Positions 1 to 8,512 of a DNA stretch of 64,000 nucleotides are shown here, piece by piece. Source of the DNA: Lewinellaceae bacterium (GTDB lineage Bacteria; Bacteroidota; Bacteroidia; Chitinophagales; Saprospiraceae); the NCBI GenBank assembly GCA_020636405.1, contig JACJXW010000006.1:434001-498000 (forward strand), written 5' to 3'. The stretch's first letter is position 1, and each line of letters starts with the position of its first letter. Below the pieces are notes generated by a model. It saw only the letters and a list, made by a program, of their open reading frames with translations, was not told where the DNA came from and searched no databases. The position numbers were made by a program, and so were the translations under genes.

Positions 1-339
1 ATTGAGGGCAACGCCGTACTGGCGGGAATACAATGCGCACTGTAGCGTGCCGTTGGCAATATGCCGTCCCCGTTGCACTAGTCTTTCCGACATGGGGAAG
101 CCGATCGCCCGTATCTCGCGGCGGCTGAGCTCCTGATTTTTGAGCTTTTCCCAGTATGCTTGTTCGTGGGTCAACAGAATGGTTTCCTCCGGCAGCGCTT
201 CAGGATGGAAAAAGTTTTCTTCCTTTACAGTGCCTTCGTAGAGCAGTTGCTCGGGCAGCAGCTCGTACTTCACCATTGGAAACCGGTGCTTTTCCGGTAA
301 CTCATATTTGTATACAGGGGAAAACGCGATCTTCAGCAT
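1..339 (-). CDS. Histone deacetylase family protein (partial, N-terminal 113 residues)
   Basis: The frame opens at an ATG at 339 on the minus strand and runs off the left edge. The visible protein begins MLKIAFSPVYKYELPEKHRF and continues with YELLPEQLLYEG, EETILLTHEQAYWEKL, GFPMSERLVQRGRHIANGT and CALYSRQYGVALN. This is the typical N-terminus of the bacterial histone-deacetylase/acetoin-utilisation (AcuC-like) zinc hydrolase family, which removes acetyl groups from amines or lysines. The His/Asp zinc ligands lie beyond the window, so catalytic competence cannot be judged. It is divergent from lysS. Family assignment is from recalled resemblance; the substrate is unknown. Confidence 0.7.
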   Translation of the reverse strand, partial: MLKIAFSPVYKYELPEKHRFPMVKYELLPEQLLYEGTVKEENFFHPEALPEETILLTHEQAYWEKLKNQELSRREIRAIGFPMSERLVQRGRHIANGTLQCALYSRQYGVALN

Positions 340-513
340 TTACTCGTCCAATTGTAGCTGAACAAGAGAACTGTATACCGGGGTAGAAGGTTTAATTTCA
401 TCCACAGGGTTTTAAGGACTTGTTCAAAAAAACTATTTTTGCATCTTCTCCGCATTCGGAACATTATTTCCGAAAAATCTATTTGAAAGGAAAAGAAAAA
501 TATCAAAATACGC

Positions 514-2286
514 ATGCAACTCAGCGAACAGGAAATCGTCCGTAGGGAAAACCTCCAGAAGATCAAAGATTTAGGTTTTAATCCTTTTCCCGCCGAAGAA
601 TTTAAACTGGACTTCAGGTCCGATGAAATCACCACGGAACAATATCAGTCAGCCTTGGCCCGGTCTTTGGAACTGATCCGTGGGGTCGGCCCGGAGCAGT
701 CGGTTAAATTGATGCACGCTCTTTTCAAAAGCCGGGGAAAAACCGCCCCGCTTTTGGCGGACGAAGCCTTCCTCGAAGAGGTGCCTATCTCAGAAACAGT
801 CGAATTTGCCGATGAGGCAGGCCACAACCCCGTATCCCTGGAAGACTTCTTTGCGGAAGCCAGGGAATCGGCCTTGGGCGAATATTCCAAAGATAAAAAA
901 GGAGCTGTTCAAATTGCCGGCCGTTTCATGGGGCAGCGCGGCCCCTTTGCCAAATTGCAGGATTCCTACGGAACCATCCAATTGTATATCGGAAAGAACG
1001 ACCTGGGGGATACGGAGGAAGAAAAAGAGCGCTACAAGCAGTTGGTTAAACTACTGGACATTGGTGATTTCATCGGTGTTCGCGGGGAGGTCTTTGCCAC
1101 GGGAACTGGCGAGATTTCTGTTCACGTTCGGGAGTTGGTTTTTCTCGGAAAATCCCTGCGGCCCCTGCCTATCGTTAAGCGGGATAAAGAAGGCAACGTA
1201 TATGACGCCTTTACCGACCCTGAACAACGCTACCGGCAACGCTATGTGGACCTGACCGTCAACCCTCAGGTTCGGGAGATATTCCTAAAGCGTTCCAGGC
1301 TGATCAGCGCCATGCGCCGTTTCTTTGACAACAAAGGATGGCTGGAAGTGGAGACCCCTATTCTGCAGCCCATCCATGGAGGCGCGGCCGCCCGCCCTTT
1401 CCGCACGCACCACAACACCCTGGACATGCCCCTCTACCTCCGCATCGCCAATGAGCTCTACCTCAAGCGCCTGATCGTCGGTGGGTTCGAGGGCGTATAC
1501 GAGATCGGGAAAATGTTTCGCAATGAAGGAATGGACCGGACCCACAACCCGGAATTTACCTCCATGGAGATCTATATTGCTTACAAGGACTACCACTGGA
1601 TGATGGAAATGGTGGAGCAGTGTCTTGAATACGTCGCCACCGAAGTCACCGGCAACACCAAGGTGGAATATGAAGGAAAGGTGATCGATTATGCCGGGCC
1701 GTATAAGCGCCTGACCATGTTTGAAGCCATCGAAGAGTATACGGGTATCGATATTTCCAATATGGATGAGGCGGCGCTGCGCGATGTGTGTAAGCAACTG
1801 CACATTGAAGTGGACCCCACTATGGGCAAAGGGAAACTCATCGACGAGATATTCAGCGAAAAGGTGGAGGATCACCTTATCCAGCCAACTTATATCATCG
1901 ATTATCCCATTGAGATGACGCCCCTTGCCAAAAAGCACCGCTCTGTTGATGGCCTGGTAGAACGCTTTGAGCTGTTTGTCAACGGCAAGGAGATCGCCAA
2001 TGCCTATTCGGAGCTCAACGATCCCATTGACCAGCGCGAGCGTTTTGAAGATCAGTTGCGCCTGGCCGAAAGAGGCGATGAAGAGGCTATGGCTCTCGAT
2101 GAGGACTTCCTCCGCGCCCTTGAGTACGGTATGCCTCCTACTTCCGGGCTCGGCATCGGCATCGACCGCCTGACGATGCTCCTGGCCAATCAGCATTCCA
2201 TCCAGGAAGTCCTCTTCTTCCCGCAGATGAGGCCAAAGGCCGAACTCCACGAGTATCCTAAAAATAAGGAAGAGGTAAGCGAGTAA
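514..2286 (+). CDS. lysS: Lysyl-tRNA synthetase, class II, with a large N-terminal insertion
   Basis: Charges tRNA-Lys with lysine in the cytoplasm. The 590-residue product has the anticodon-binding OB fold (about residues 130-235, including QIAGRFMGQRG and KLQDSYGTIQLYIG) and the class II catalytic domain. Motif 2 is FRNEGMDRTHNPEFT near residue 336, and motif 3 is GLGIGIDRLTML near 545. Usual bacterial LysS is about 500 residues. The excess is an extra block of roughly 85 residues (about 45-128) between the first helix and the OB fold. Within the OB fold the common GKASF stretch is shortened to GPFAK. A -7-like element TATTTTTG lies at 434-441, but I see no -33 match at the right distance. 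The last codons and stop are duplicated downstream (2241-2359). Confidence 0.95.
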   Translation: MQLSEQEIVRRENLQKIKDLGFNPFPAEEFKLDFRSDEITTEQYQSALARSLELIRGVGPEQSVKLMHALFKSRGKTAPLLADEAFLEEVPISETVEFADEAGHNPVSLEDFFAEARESALGEYSKDKKGAVQIAGRFMGQRGPFAKLQDSYGTIQLYIGKNDLGDTEEEKERYKQLVKLLDIGDFIGVRGEVFATGTGEISVHVRELVFLGKSLRPLPIVKRDKEGNVYDAFTDPEQRYRQRYVDLTVNPQVREIFLKRSRLISAMRRFFDNKGWLEVETPILQPIHGGAAARPFRTHHNTLDMPLYLRIANELYLKRLIVGGFEGVYEIGKMFRNEGMDRTHNPEFTSMEIYIAYKDYHWMMEMVEQCLEYVATEVTGNTKVEYEGKVIDYAGPYKRLTMFEAIEEYTGIDISNMDEAALRDVCKQLHIEVDPTMGKGKLIDEIFSEKVEDHLIQPTYIIDYPIEMTPLAKKHRSVDGLVERFELFVNGKEIANAYSELNDPIDQRERFEDQLRLAERGDEEAMALDEDFLRALEYGMPPTSGLGIGIDRLTMLLANQHSIQEVLFFPQMRPKAELHEYPKNKEEVSE

Positions 2287-2359
2287 ATGCGGACTGGAAG
2301 GAGCATTCACGAGCACCATCAAAATAAAGAAGAGATAAGCGAGTAAATGCGGACTGGAA
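2241..2359. repeat. 60-bp imperfect tandem duplication of the lysS 3' end
   Basis: Bases 2261-2299 (the NKEEVSE codons, the TAA stop and GCGGACTGGAA) recur at 2321-2359 exactly 60 bases later. There are two differences in the first 20 bases and perfect identity over the last 19. The left third of the unit is more diverged. The first copy encodes the real LysS C-terminus; the second is a non-coding relic between lysS and the next gene. Confidence 0.85.
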
Positions 2360-2375
2360 CCAAAACTACATCATA

Positions 2376-3014
2376 ATGACAAGCAAAAAACTGATCATTG
2401 CCTGCCTGTGCCTGTCTATTGCCCTTTTTCAAGGGTGTGGCGGCTCTTCTCAGGAAGAGAACAAGGCCCAGCAAGGCGTTACTGAAGATACCAATGACCC
2501 TTCCGGTGAACCCAAAAACCTGGAGGAGGCCATGGATGAGGTACAGAAGGCGCTGCAGGGGGATGGAGAAAAGAAAGAAGTGGTGGATTTCCGGAAGCTG
2601 AAGGAATTGCTGCCGGAGAAGCTCGCCGGTTTGGAACGCACTGCTTATCGTGGAGAAAAGGCGGGCGCTCTAGGTTTCAATCTGTCTACCGCATCGGCTG
2701 AATACGGCGACGGGAACCAGGAACTGGAGGCCACCATCGTCGATTTCGCCGGAGTGGTTTCCGCTTTGATGGGCATGGCGGCCTGGTCTACGGTAGAAAT
2801 GGACCGCGAAGATGAGAATGGCTACGAGCGCACGACCAAAATTGAAGGCTACAAAGCCTTCGAGAAGTACAACAGCCAGGCCCGGTCCGGAGAGCTGAGT
2901 GTGCTGGTTGAAGATCGTTTTATCGTAACCTTGAAAGGCCGCAACATTGATGAGAAGGCTTTCCGAAAGGCCATCGAAGGGCTGGATATGAAAAAACTGG
3001 CCAGGATGAAGTAG
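2376..3014 (+). CDS. Putative lipoprotein, unknown function
   Basis: This 212-residue protein starts with a lipoprotein signal: a hydrophobic stretch IIACLCLSIALFQG is followed by the lipobox cysteine at residue 21, so it should be anchored in a membrane facing the periplasm. After a polar, low-complexity linker (residues 25-65) there is a compact domain with FRKLKELLPEKLAGLERTAYRGEKAG, a hydrophobic FAGVVSALMGMAAWS and ERTTKIEGYKAFEKYNSQARSGELSVLVEDRFIVTLKGR. The domain resembles anonymous Bacteroidota lipoproteins, but I cannot name a function. It follows lysS by 89 bases in the same direction and could share its transcript. Confidence 0.7.
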   Translation: MTSKKLIIACLCLSIALFQGCGGSSQEENKAQQGVTEDTNDPSGEPKNLEEAMDEVQKALQGDGEKKEVVDFRKLKELLPEKLAGLERTAYRGEKAGALGFNLSTASAEYGDGNQELEATIVDFAGVVSALMGMAAWSTVEMDREDENGYERTTKIEGYKAFEKYNSQARSGELSVLVEDRFIVTLKGRNIDEKAFRKAIEGLDMKKLARMK

Positions 3015-3041
3015 GGGAGAGGGTTGAAAATCGGTGGATGC

Positions 3042-3434
3042 CTAACTTCCTCCTTCCGGTTGGCCAGCCCGCTCCAGGACGCGGTGAAATTTGAGCAGGT
3101 GCCGTGGATCCTTTTCATTGTAGATGCAGAGAATAAGAGTCGCTCTTTTCCTACGGTCCAGGGGGAAAAGGATCTTTACCGGATTATGGACATAACCATT
3201 GTCCTCGAAAAGCAGGATCTGCTTGTTGCGGGTAGGAAGCCGAAATAAGCGCAGCTCTTCGGCATTACGAGGGACAGGCACATCGCCGTATCCTTCTTCT
3301 TTGAGAAATTGGCAGGCCATATCGTACGTTATTTCCAGATTGGAGCCGGCGAATACGGTCCGGTACTCATAACCGTCACTTTCGCCGCCCATATAGTCGG
3401 AACCCGCCGGTGGAAATTCTTCACGCAATGCCAT
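3042..3434 (-). CDS. Hypothetical protein, 130 residues
   Basis: ATG start at 3434. The protein is soluble, with no signal peptide or membrane segment, and has a rather ordinary composition (MALREEFPPAGSDYMGG ... RKRATLILCIYNEKDPRHLLKFHRVLERAG). It contains a stretch DVPVPRNAEELRLFRLP followed by NKQILLFEDNGYVHNPVKILFP. I do not recognise the family. A -7-like element in minus orientation (TAACTTTG) sits 37 bases upstream at 3471-3478. Its stop lies only 28 bases from the stop of the convergent lipoprotein gene. It is believed real because no better frame exists here and the promoter-like element is well placed. Confidence 0.55.
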   Translation of the reverse strand: MALREEFPPAGSDYMGGESDGYEYRTVFAGSNLEITYDMACQFLKEEGYGDVPVPRNAEELRLFRLPTRNKQILLFEDNGYVHNPVKILFPLDRRKRATLILCIYNEKDPRHLLKFHRVLERAGQPEGGS

Positions 3435-3650
3435 GGTCCAATTATTTCTGTTTTTTTCCTGATCGGGTTACAAAGTTAGCCTCTTTGCGGTACTTTTTTC
3501 CAGAGGGAAGGGGCTTTTTCGCAAAAGCATTCAACTTTGTCAAGCGCCAACGGTGGCTAATACCTACAAATATGCCGTTACTATTGTTGCCGGGCTTGCC
3601 TTTACCTATATTCGCAATTCCAAGAATGACAAAAAACGGCACTGTTGCCC

Positions 3651-4670
3651 ATGAGCACACCACTCTTCAAAATACGGGAAAACGGCAAGTATGGCTTTAT
3701 GGATGCACAAGGCTCCCTGGCCATTGAACCGCAGTACCTTGAAGCGGAGGATTTTTACAATGGATTTTCCCGGGTGCGTTTCAATGATAAGCTCATTCAT
3801 ATGGATACCCTGGGGCGCCTGCTGCTCAAACACCTTTTCAATTTTGTCGGTTTTTTTGAAGAGGGGCTGGCCCGGGTTCAGCTGGTCAGCCGCTGGGGAT
3901 ACATCGGCCCCCGGGGAAACTTGTCCATTGAAGTTCAGTTCGAAGAAGCCGGGGATTTCAGCAGCGGCCTGGCTCCGGTGCGCCAGAGAGGGTATTATGG
4001 ATTCATTGGCTCTGACGGGAACTGGGTTATTCGTCCGGAGTTCGAAGGCGCCCGGGAATTTTCCTGTGGGCTGGCGCCGGCTTGCCTGGCGGGCAAATGG
4101 GGATACATTGATGAGGAAGGAGGGCTCGCCATTGTACCTCAGTTCGACGCCTGCCTCGCCTTCCAGGGAGAGGTGGCCTTTGTTCGTAACGGCCAGATGT
4201 GGGGGTTGATCAACCGGCCCGGAGAATTGCTGGTGGAACCTCAGTTTGAATTACTGGAAGGCTATGCCTACGGAGAATTTTTTGACGGGTTGGCCATCGT
4301 AGCCCAGGATGGCCTGTTTGGGTTCATCAACCAGGTGGGCGAACTACAGGTGGAGCCCGCTTTCGCCTTTGTCGGTGATTTTGGGGATGGGCTGGCGCCG
4401 GTGCAACTGCACAACCGTTTTGGGTATATTGATAAAGCCGGTGAACTGTCTATTCCTCCCCGGTTCGAAGATGCCGGGCTCTATGCTGATGGGCTTGCAC
4501 CTGTGAAAACCAATAGTCACTGGGGGTTCATCGACCGGGAAGGGGAGTGGCGCATACCTCCCAAATACGAGAGCGCACTGCCGTTCAAAGACGGATTGGC
4601 CCTGGTAATAAAGGCCGGTAAATGGGCCTACGTTAATTTGGACGGGGATATCGTCTGGCGGGAAGTTTAA
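3651..4670 (+). CDS. WG-repeat protein
   Basis: The 339-residue protein is built almost entirely of WG (KWG-type) repeats of about 35-40 residues. Examples are KYGFMDAQGSLAIEPQY, RWGYIGPRGNLSIEVQFEEAGDFSSGLAPV, KWGYIDEEGGLAIVPQFDA and HWGFIDREGEWRIPPKYESALPFKDGLALV, about eight copies. WG repeats form beta-rich, probably toroidal or solenoid folds used for binding; no enzymatic role is known for the repeats themselves. No signal peptide is visible. A longer frame opens with TTG two codons earlier, and I prefer the ATG at 3651. It is convergent with psd. Confidence 0.85.
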   Translation: MSTPLFKIRENGKYGFMDAQGSLAIEPQYLEAEDFYNGFSRVRFNDKLIHMDTLGRLLLKHLFNFVGFFEEGLARVQLVSRWGYIGPRGNLSIEVQFEEAGDFSSGLAPVRQRGYYGFIGSDGNWVIRPEFEGAREFSCGLAPACLAGKWGYIDEEGGLAIVPQFDACLAFQGEVAFVRNGQMWGLINRPGELLVEPQFELLEGYAYGEFFDGLAIVAQDGLFGFINQVGELQVEPAFAFVGDFGDGLAPVQLHNRFGYIDKAGELSIPPRFEDAGLYADGLAPVKTNSHWGFIDREGEWRIPPKYESALPFKDGLALVIKAGKWAYVNLDGDIVWREV

Positions 4671-4768
4671 CAGCCATAGCGGAATTGCCCTGGCTATTGA
4701 GCTCTCTGCCCGGCAAGGCCCTGGCAATGGGAACCATCCAACCTGTCACCCTTCAGCTGTCCGCCCTC

Positions 4769-5422
4769 CTATTCTCCCAGACGGGCGATCACGGTCTTAT
4801 TGCCCTTAACCTTGTCTCCGATCTTGACCTCAACCTGTGCATCGAGTGGTAAGAACATATCGACCCGGGAGCCGAACTTAATGAAGCCCATTTCTCCGCC
4901 TTGTTCTATTTCCTGGCCAACCTGCAGGTAGGTCTTGATCCTTTTGGCCATTGCCCCGGCGATCTGCCGGAGGAGGATCTCAGCTTCTCCGTTGTCGATG
5001 ACTACGGTGGTCCGTTCGTTTTCGGTCGATGACTTTGGATGCCAGGCGACCAGATAGCGGCCGGGGTGGTATTTGAGGTAGTTGACCGTACCGCTAACCG
5101 GGCTGCGGTTGACGTGTACGTTCATGGGAGACATGAAAATGGAGACCTGCAGACGCCTGTCTTTGAAGTATTCAGGTTCTTCGGCTTCTTCAATCACCAC
5201 AACTTTGCCATCGGCAGGTGCATAGATCAGATTATTGTCCGGCAAATGGATCTCCCGGCGGGGGTGGCGAAAGAAGTGAATGACCCAACCATAAAGGGCC
5301 AGGGACGCGAGCGTGGCAAACGGAAATGCCTTTGGCGCCAGGTAGTTGAACAAGAGGTTTAGCAGAACGAGGACAATGCCTACTGATAGGATGATGAGGC
5401 GTCCTTCCTTATGTATTTTCAT
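4769..5422 (-). CDS. psd: Phosphatidylserine decarboxylase, short (archaeal-type) proenzyme
   Basis: Converts phosphatidylserine to phosphatidylethanolamine at the inner membrane. The 217-residue product begins MKIHKEGR, then two hydrophobic segments (LIILSVGIVLVLLNLLF, FPFATLASLALYGW), followed by FFRHPRREI, APADGKVV and the conserved MSPMNVHVNRSPVSG. Near the C-terminus FGSRVDM is the self-cleavage site, where the serine becomes the pyruvoyl cofactor. A longer frame opens with GTG at 5467, but a TAAATTTG -7-like element lies inside that extension (5452-5459), so the ATG at 5422 is chosen. It follows cdsA in the same direction, giving consecutive steps of phospholipid synthesis except for a serine transferase, which is absent here. 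Confidence 0.92.
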   Translation of the reverse strand: MKIHKEGRLIILSVGIVLVLLNLLFNYLAPKAFPFATLASLALYGWVIHFFRHPRREIHLPDNNLIYAPADGKVVVIEEAEEPEYFKDRRLQVSIFMSPMNVHVNRSPVSGTVNYLKYHPGRYLVAWHPKSSTENERTTVVIDNGEAEILLRQIAGAMAKRIKTYLQVGQEIEQGGEMGFIKFGSRVDMFLPLDAQVEVKIGDKVKGNKTVIARLGE

Positions 5423-5559
5423 CAGCTCTTTAAAATTTGATAGATCCCCTGCAAATTTATATACCACGCAGGATAAAATGATAATTTATTGAATGCAATT
5501 TCAACCGTTTAATTCTTTTCTTTTATTGATTAAGAAGGAGCCTCCTGGCCACTAATAAT

Positions 5560-5577
5560 AAACCCTCAATCGGGTTT
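5560..5577 (-). terminator. Weak hairpin in the cdsA-psd gap
   Basis: AAACCC/GGGTTT stem with a 6-base loop downstream of cdsA, with A/T-rich flanks but no long T run. It could trim or partly terminate the cdsA transcript before psd. Confidence 0.3.
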
Positions 5578-5609
5578 TAGTTCATTGGTGCTGCAGTTTT
5601 ACGGCGAAT

Positions 5610-6458
5610 TCAGGCTCCTCCCAGCCTCACCCACAGTAAATACGCGGTGGCGAAGGGCAATAAGAAGATGAAAGCGTCGAAGCGGTCGAGCAGGCCGCCA
5701 TGGCCAGGCAACAGGGTGCCCGAGTCTTTGATCTGGACGCTCCGTTTGAGCATGGATTCCACCAGGTCGCCCAGGTTGCCGAATACGGCGACAATTCCGG
5801 CCAGTACCAACCAGTCTGCCAACCGGAGTTCCCGAAAGAGCGTGTATACCAGGATAGCTGCGATAAAAGTAGAGGCAGCCCCACCGGCAGCGCCTTCCCA
5901 TGTCTTCTTCGGTGAGATCCTCGGAAACAGGGGCGTCTTGCCAAAACGGGACCCCACCATATAGGCGCCCGAATCGTTGAACCAGGTGAGTACCAGCAAT
6001 CCAAAAACGGTATTGGAGTAAAAGAACCCGTCCTCAAAAGCGATGAACTCAAGGAGCGCAAAGGGAATGCCGATATAGGCCATGCCCAGAACGATATACG
6101 CTACATTTACAAAAGGTTGTTCGGACCGGGTGTACAGTTCATAAATAAACGCCGAGAAGATAAAGGGAAAAAGCAGCAAGGCGGAGATGGCGATGAAAAT
6201 GCCTTTATTATGCACCAGTTCGAGTTGCAGTACAGCGGCCAGCAAAAAGGGGGCAAGGCCCAGGCCCAGGCCCAGGAACCGCCGGATGAGATCGATGCCC
6301 TTGTTTTTAGACAGAACGATCTCGAAGAACTCCCAGAGGCAAAGAGCGGTGATGAGTCCGAAAAGCGAAACGAAAACGTAAGGCCCTCCATAGACCCCCA
6401 AAAGCATAACGGCGCCAAAAATTAATGCCGTGATTCCCCGCTTTAGTAGTCCCTTCAT
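5610..6458 (-). CDS. cdsA: Phosphatidate cytidylyltransferase
   Basis: Makes CDP-diacylglycerol from phosphatidic acid and CTP in the inner membrane, the branch point for all phospholipids. The 282-residue product has about eight hydrophobic segments and ends with the family signature KRSVQIKDSGTLLPGHGGLLDRFD. The preceding GNLGDLVESML is also typical. The longer frame opens with GTG at 6488, directly after the upstream stop; the ATG at 6458 (MKGLLKRGITALIFG) is the usual start for this family. It is part of a minus-strand run: CPBP protease, cdsA, psd. Confidence 0.93.
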   Translation of the reverse strand: MKGLLKRGITALIFGAVMLLGVYGGPYVFVSLFGLITALCLWEFFEIVLSKNKGIDLIRRFLGLGLGLAPFLLAAVLQLELVHNKGIFIAISALLLFPFIFSAFIYELYTRSEQPFVNVAYIVLGMAYIGIPFALLEFIAFEDGFFYSNTVFGLLVLTWFNDSGAYMVGSRFGKTPLFPRISPKKTWEGAAGGAASTFIAAILVYTLFRELRLADWLVLAGIVAVFGNLGDLVESMLKRSVQIKDSGTLLPGHGGLLDRFDAFIFLLPFATAYLLWVRLGGA

Positions 6459-6491
6459 ATTGTGCTTCAATGTAGGGTTAAAGGCCACCGT

Positions 6492-7409
6492 TTAGGGTAC
6501 TGGCGGCCTGTTGTGATTTTTATGATAGCGGTAAAGATAAGAACTCAAACCGGCAACTAATACTGCGGCAATGCCTATTGCCGGCCAATTGACCTCCTGG
6601 AGGCTGGTTTCGGGAAGGTTCTGTTGCTGGTAATACTGGCCGGCAACCTGTACGCCGTTGATCACAAAATGAGCGATTATCGGCGCCCAGAGGCTGCCTG
6701 TCCAGTAGAACAAGTACCCCAGCCCTGCTCCCAGAAGCAACCGGGGCAGCAACCCGGCAAACTGTAAATGGAAAGCACTGAAAATGAGCGCTGCGATCCA
6801 GATGGCGGCAACGGGCCGGCCGGTGGCCTTCTCCAAAGCTTGCTGCAATACTCCCCGAAATACCAACTCCTCTCCGAGAGCTGGTAATATTGCGACGACC
6901 AGGACCGTAAAGGCCAGTTCCCAGGGGCTTTCCATTACCAGCAGGCCCTGAACCAGGCGCCCGGCGGAGCTTTCCATATCCGATGCCCAGTAGGGAAGAG
7001 GGATCTGCCGGTTCAACCAGTAGGCCAGCTGAGACAACACAAAAGTGCCCAGAAGGAAAAAAACGCCGGCGCTCAGGATGTTGAAGTTGAGAAACCTGTC
7101 CAGTTTCAGGAATTGCACCCATTGGCGGCGGTAGAGTAGCGATGCCAGCAGGATAGCCGGAAGCGCAAAAGTGAACAGGTGTGAAAACAGCGTGGTGGCC
7201 CTCAGGAAATTGCGTTCGGCCAGGGGGCTTTCCCTGCTAAAACTCTGGATCACTTCGGTCAAAGACAGTCCCATGCTCTTTCCTAGCAGGAAGGCCAGCC
7301 CGTTGCCAATACCACTGCCCAGTAACATGAGTAAAACCAGTACCAGCATGGCCGCCATAGACGATAACTCCGGGCGGAAAAATATTCTATCTTCTGGTTC
7401 GAAGCTCAA
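6492..7409 (-). CDS. CPBP family intramembrane glutamic/metalloprotease
   Basis: A polytopic membrane protein of about 305 residues and roughly eight hydrophobic segments. It has the abortive-infection/CAAX-protease (PF02517) motifs GEELVFRGVL, FSAFHLQFAGLLPRLLLGAGLGYLFYWTGSLWAPIIAHFVINGV: the EE-x3-R pair, an FxxxH and a final H-x3-N. These residues form the active site inside the membrane. The substrate is unknown. The frame starts with TTG at 7409, because an N-terminal polar stretch with DRIFFRPEL before the first helix resembles relatives; the first ATG would be at 7358. Its stop lies 33 bases before the cdsA ATG, so co-transcription is likely. Confidence 0.85.
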   Translation of the reverse strand: MSFEPEDRIFFRPELSSMAAMLVLVLLMLLGSGIGNGLAFLLGKSMGLSLTEVIQSFSRESPLAERNFLRATTLFSHLFTFALPAILLASLLYRRQWVQFLKLDRFLNFNILSAGVFFLLGTFVLSQLAYWLNRQIPLPYWASDMESSAGRLVQGLLVMESPWELAFTVLVVAILPALGEELVFRGVLQQALEKATGRPVAAIWIAALIFSAFHLQFAGLLPRLLLGAGLGYLFYWTGSLWAPIIAHFVINGVQVAGQYYQQQNLPETSLQEVNWPAIGIAAVLVAGLSSYLYRYHKNHNRPPVP

Positions 7410-7541
7410 GGATCGGATGTTATGTTTTGAATAAAGGCCGGTAAAGCCGTTAACTTCTTGCTAAATTTGCAGGTAAGATATAAAACTCAGGGCTTACAAT
7501 GGCTGTTGAGCTGATTTGTTTAACGTTACATCAATAACGGC

Positions 7542-8255
7542 ATGGCCAAACTTAGTGTAAACATCAACAAGGTCGCGCTAATCCGCAATTCGAGAGAAGG
7601 CAACCTGCCCAATCTGGCCCAGGTGGCCAAAGATTGTGAAGCATTTGGGGCTGAAGGTATTACGGTTCATCCTCGGCCCGACGAACGGCATATTCGTTAT
7701 TCCGATATTCCTGCTCTGCTTGCGGTGGTGACTACAGAGTTCAATATAGAAGGCAACCCCACCGAGCAATTCCTGAAGCTGGTTTTGGATAACCCTCCTG
7801 CACAGTGCACCCTGGTGCCCGACCCGCCCGGCGCCCTGACGTCCAGCCAGGGGTGGGACACCATTGCCCATAAGCCCTTTTTAACCGATGTGGTGGCCCG
7901 CCTGCAGGATCGCGGCATCAGGGTATCCATCTTTATCGATGCGGAGGAGGCTCAGGTGGAAGGCGCCAAAGCCGTCGGCGCCGACCGGGTCGAGTTTTAC
8001 ACCGGCAACTTTGCGCTGGAATTTCCGTCCAACCCGGAAAGCGCTGTGGCGCCCCATGCGCGTTGCGCCCGATTGGCGAATGATGTAGGAATCGGCATTA
8101 ATGCCGGCCACGACCTCAATCTCGATAATCTTCGCTTTTACAAGGAAAGGGTGGAAGGCCTGCTGGAGGTCTCTATTGGGCACGCCCTCATATCCGATGC
8201 CCTCTATTACGGCCTTCAGAATACCATTCAGATGTACCTGCGCCAATTGCGATGA
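7542..8255 (+). CDS. pdxJ: Pyridoxine 5'-phosphate synthase
   Basis: Condenses 1-deoxy-D-xylulose 5-phosphate with 3-amino-2-oxopropyl phosphate to pyridoxine 5'-phosphate (the DXP-dependent B6 pathway). At 237 residues it is the usual size of this TIM barrel. Diagnostic stretches are LSVNINKVALIRNSR, AEGITVHPRPDERHI (an active-site loop), RVSIFIDAEE, VEFYTGNFA, INAGHDLNLDNL and EVSIGHALISDALYYGL (phosphate binding). ATG at 7542. A -7-like TAAATTTG lies at 7462-7469. It is divergent from the CPBP gene. Confidence 0.95.
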   Translation: MAKLSVNINKVALIRNSREGNLPNLAQVAKDCEAFGAEGITVHPRPDERHIRYSDIPALLAVVTTEFNIEGNPTEQFLKLVLDNPPAQCTLVPDPPGALTSSQGWDTIAHKPFLTDVVARLQDRGIRVSIFIDAEEAQVEGAKAVGADRVEFYTGNFALEFPSNPESAVAPHARCARLANDVGIGINAGHDLNLDNLRFYKERVEGLLEVSIGHALISDALYYGLQNTIQMYLRQLR

Positions 8256-8442
8256 GGCGGAGGGCTTCTCCCGAAAGGACGACGATGGGCTAATTTTACA
8301 CTTTTATGAAAAATTAATTGCCGGGAGGAGGCCTTTGTTTCAACTGTTTGACGATCAGATTTTTAGGCTCTGGTTTTTTTAAATGCGATGCTCTGGCAGC
8401 ACTTTGTTGTCAGCATGCGTTAAGATAAAGTTAACAGTCGAA

Positions 8443-8474
8443 TTGGGCATTTTTTTTCAAATGCCCTACCTTTG
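8443..8474 (+). promoter_or_regulatory. Promoter of the susC/susD pair with an operator-like inverted repeat in the spacer
   Basis: TTG at 8443-8445, a 21-base spacer, then TACCTTTG at 8467-8474, matching the Bacteroidota consensus. A perfect 8-bp inverted repeat (GGGCATTT, 6-base loop, AAATGCCC; 8445-8466) fills the spacer between the two elements, where a bound repressor would block sigma. The ATG of susC lies 38 bases downstream. Confidence 0.7.
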
Positions 8475-8512
8475 ACGCAAAGTTTAGAATTTTCTAAATA
8501 AAACAGATTAGT

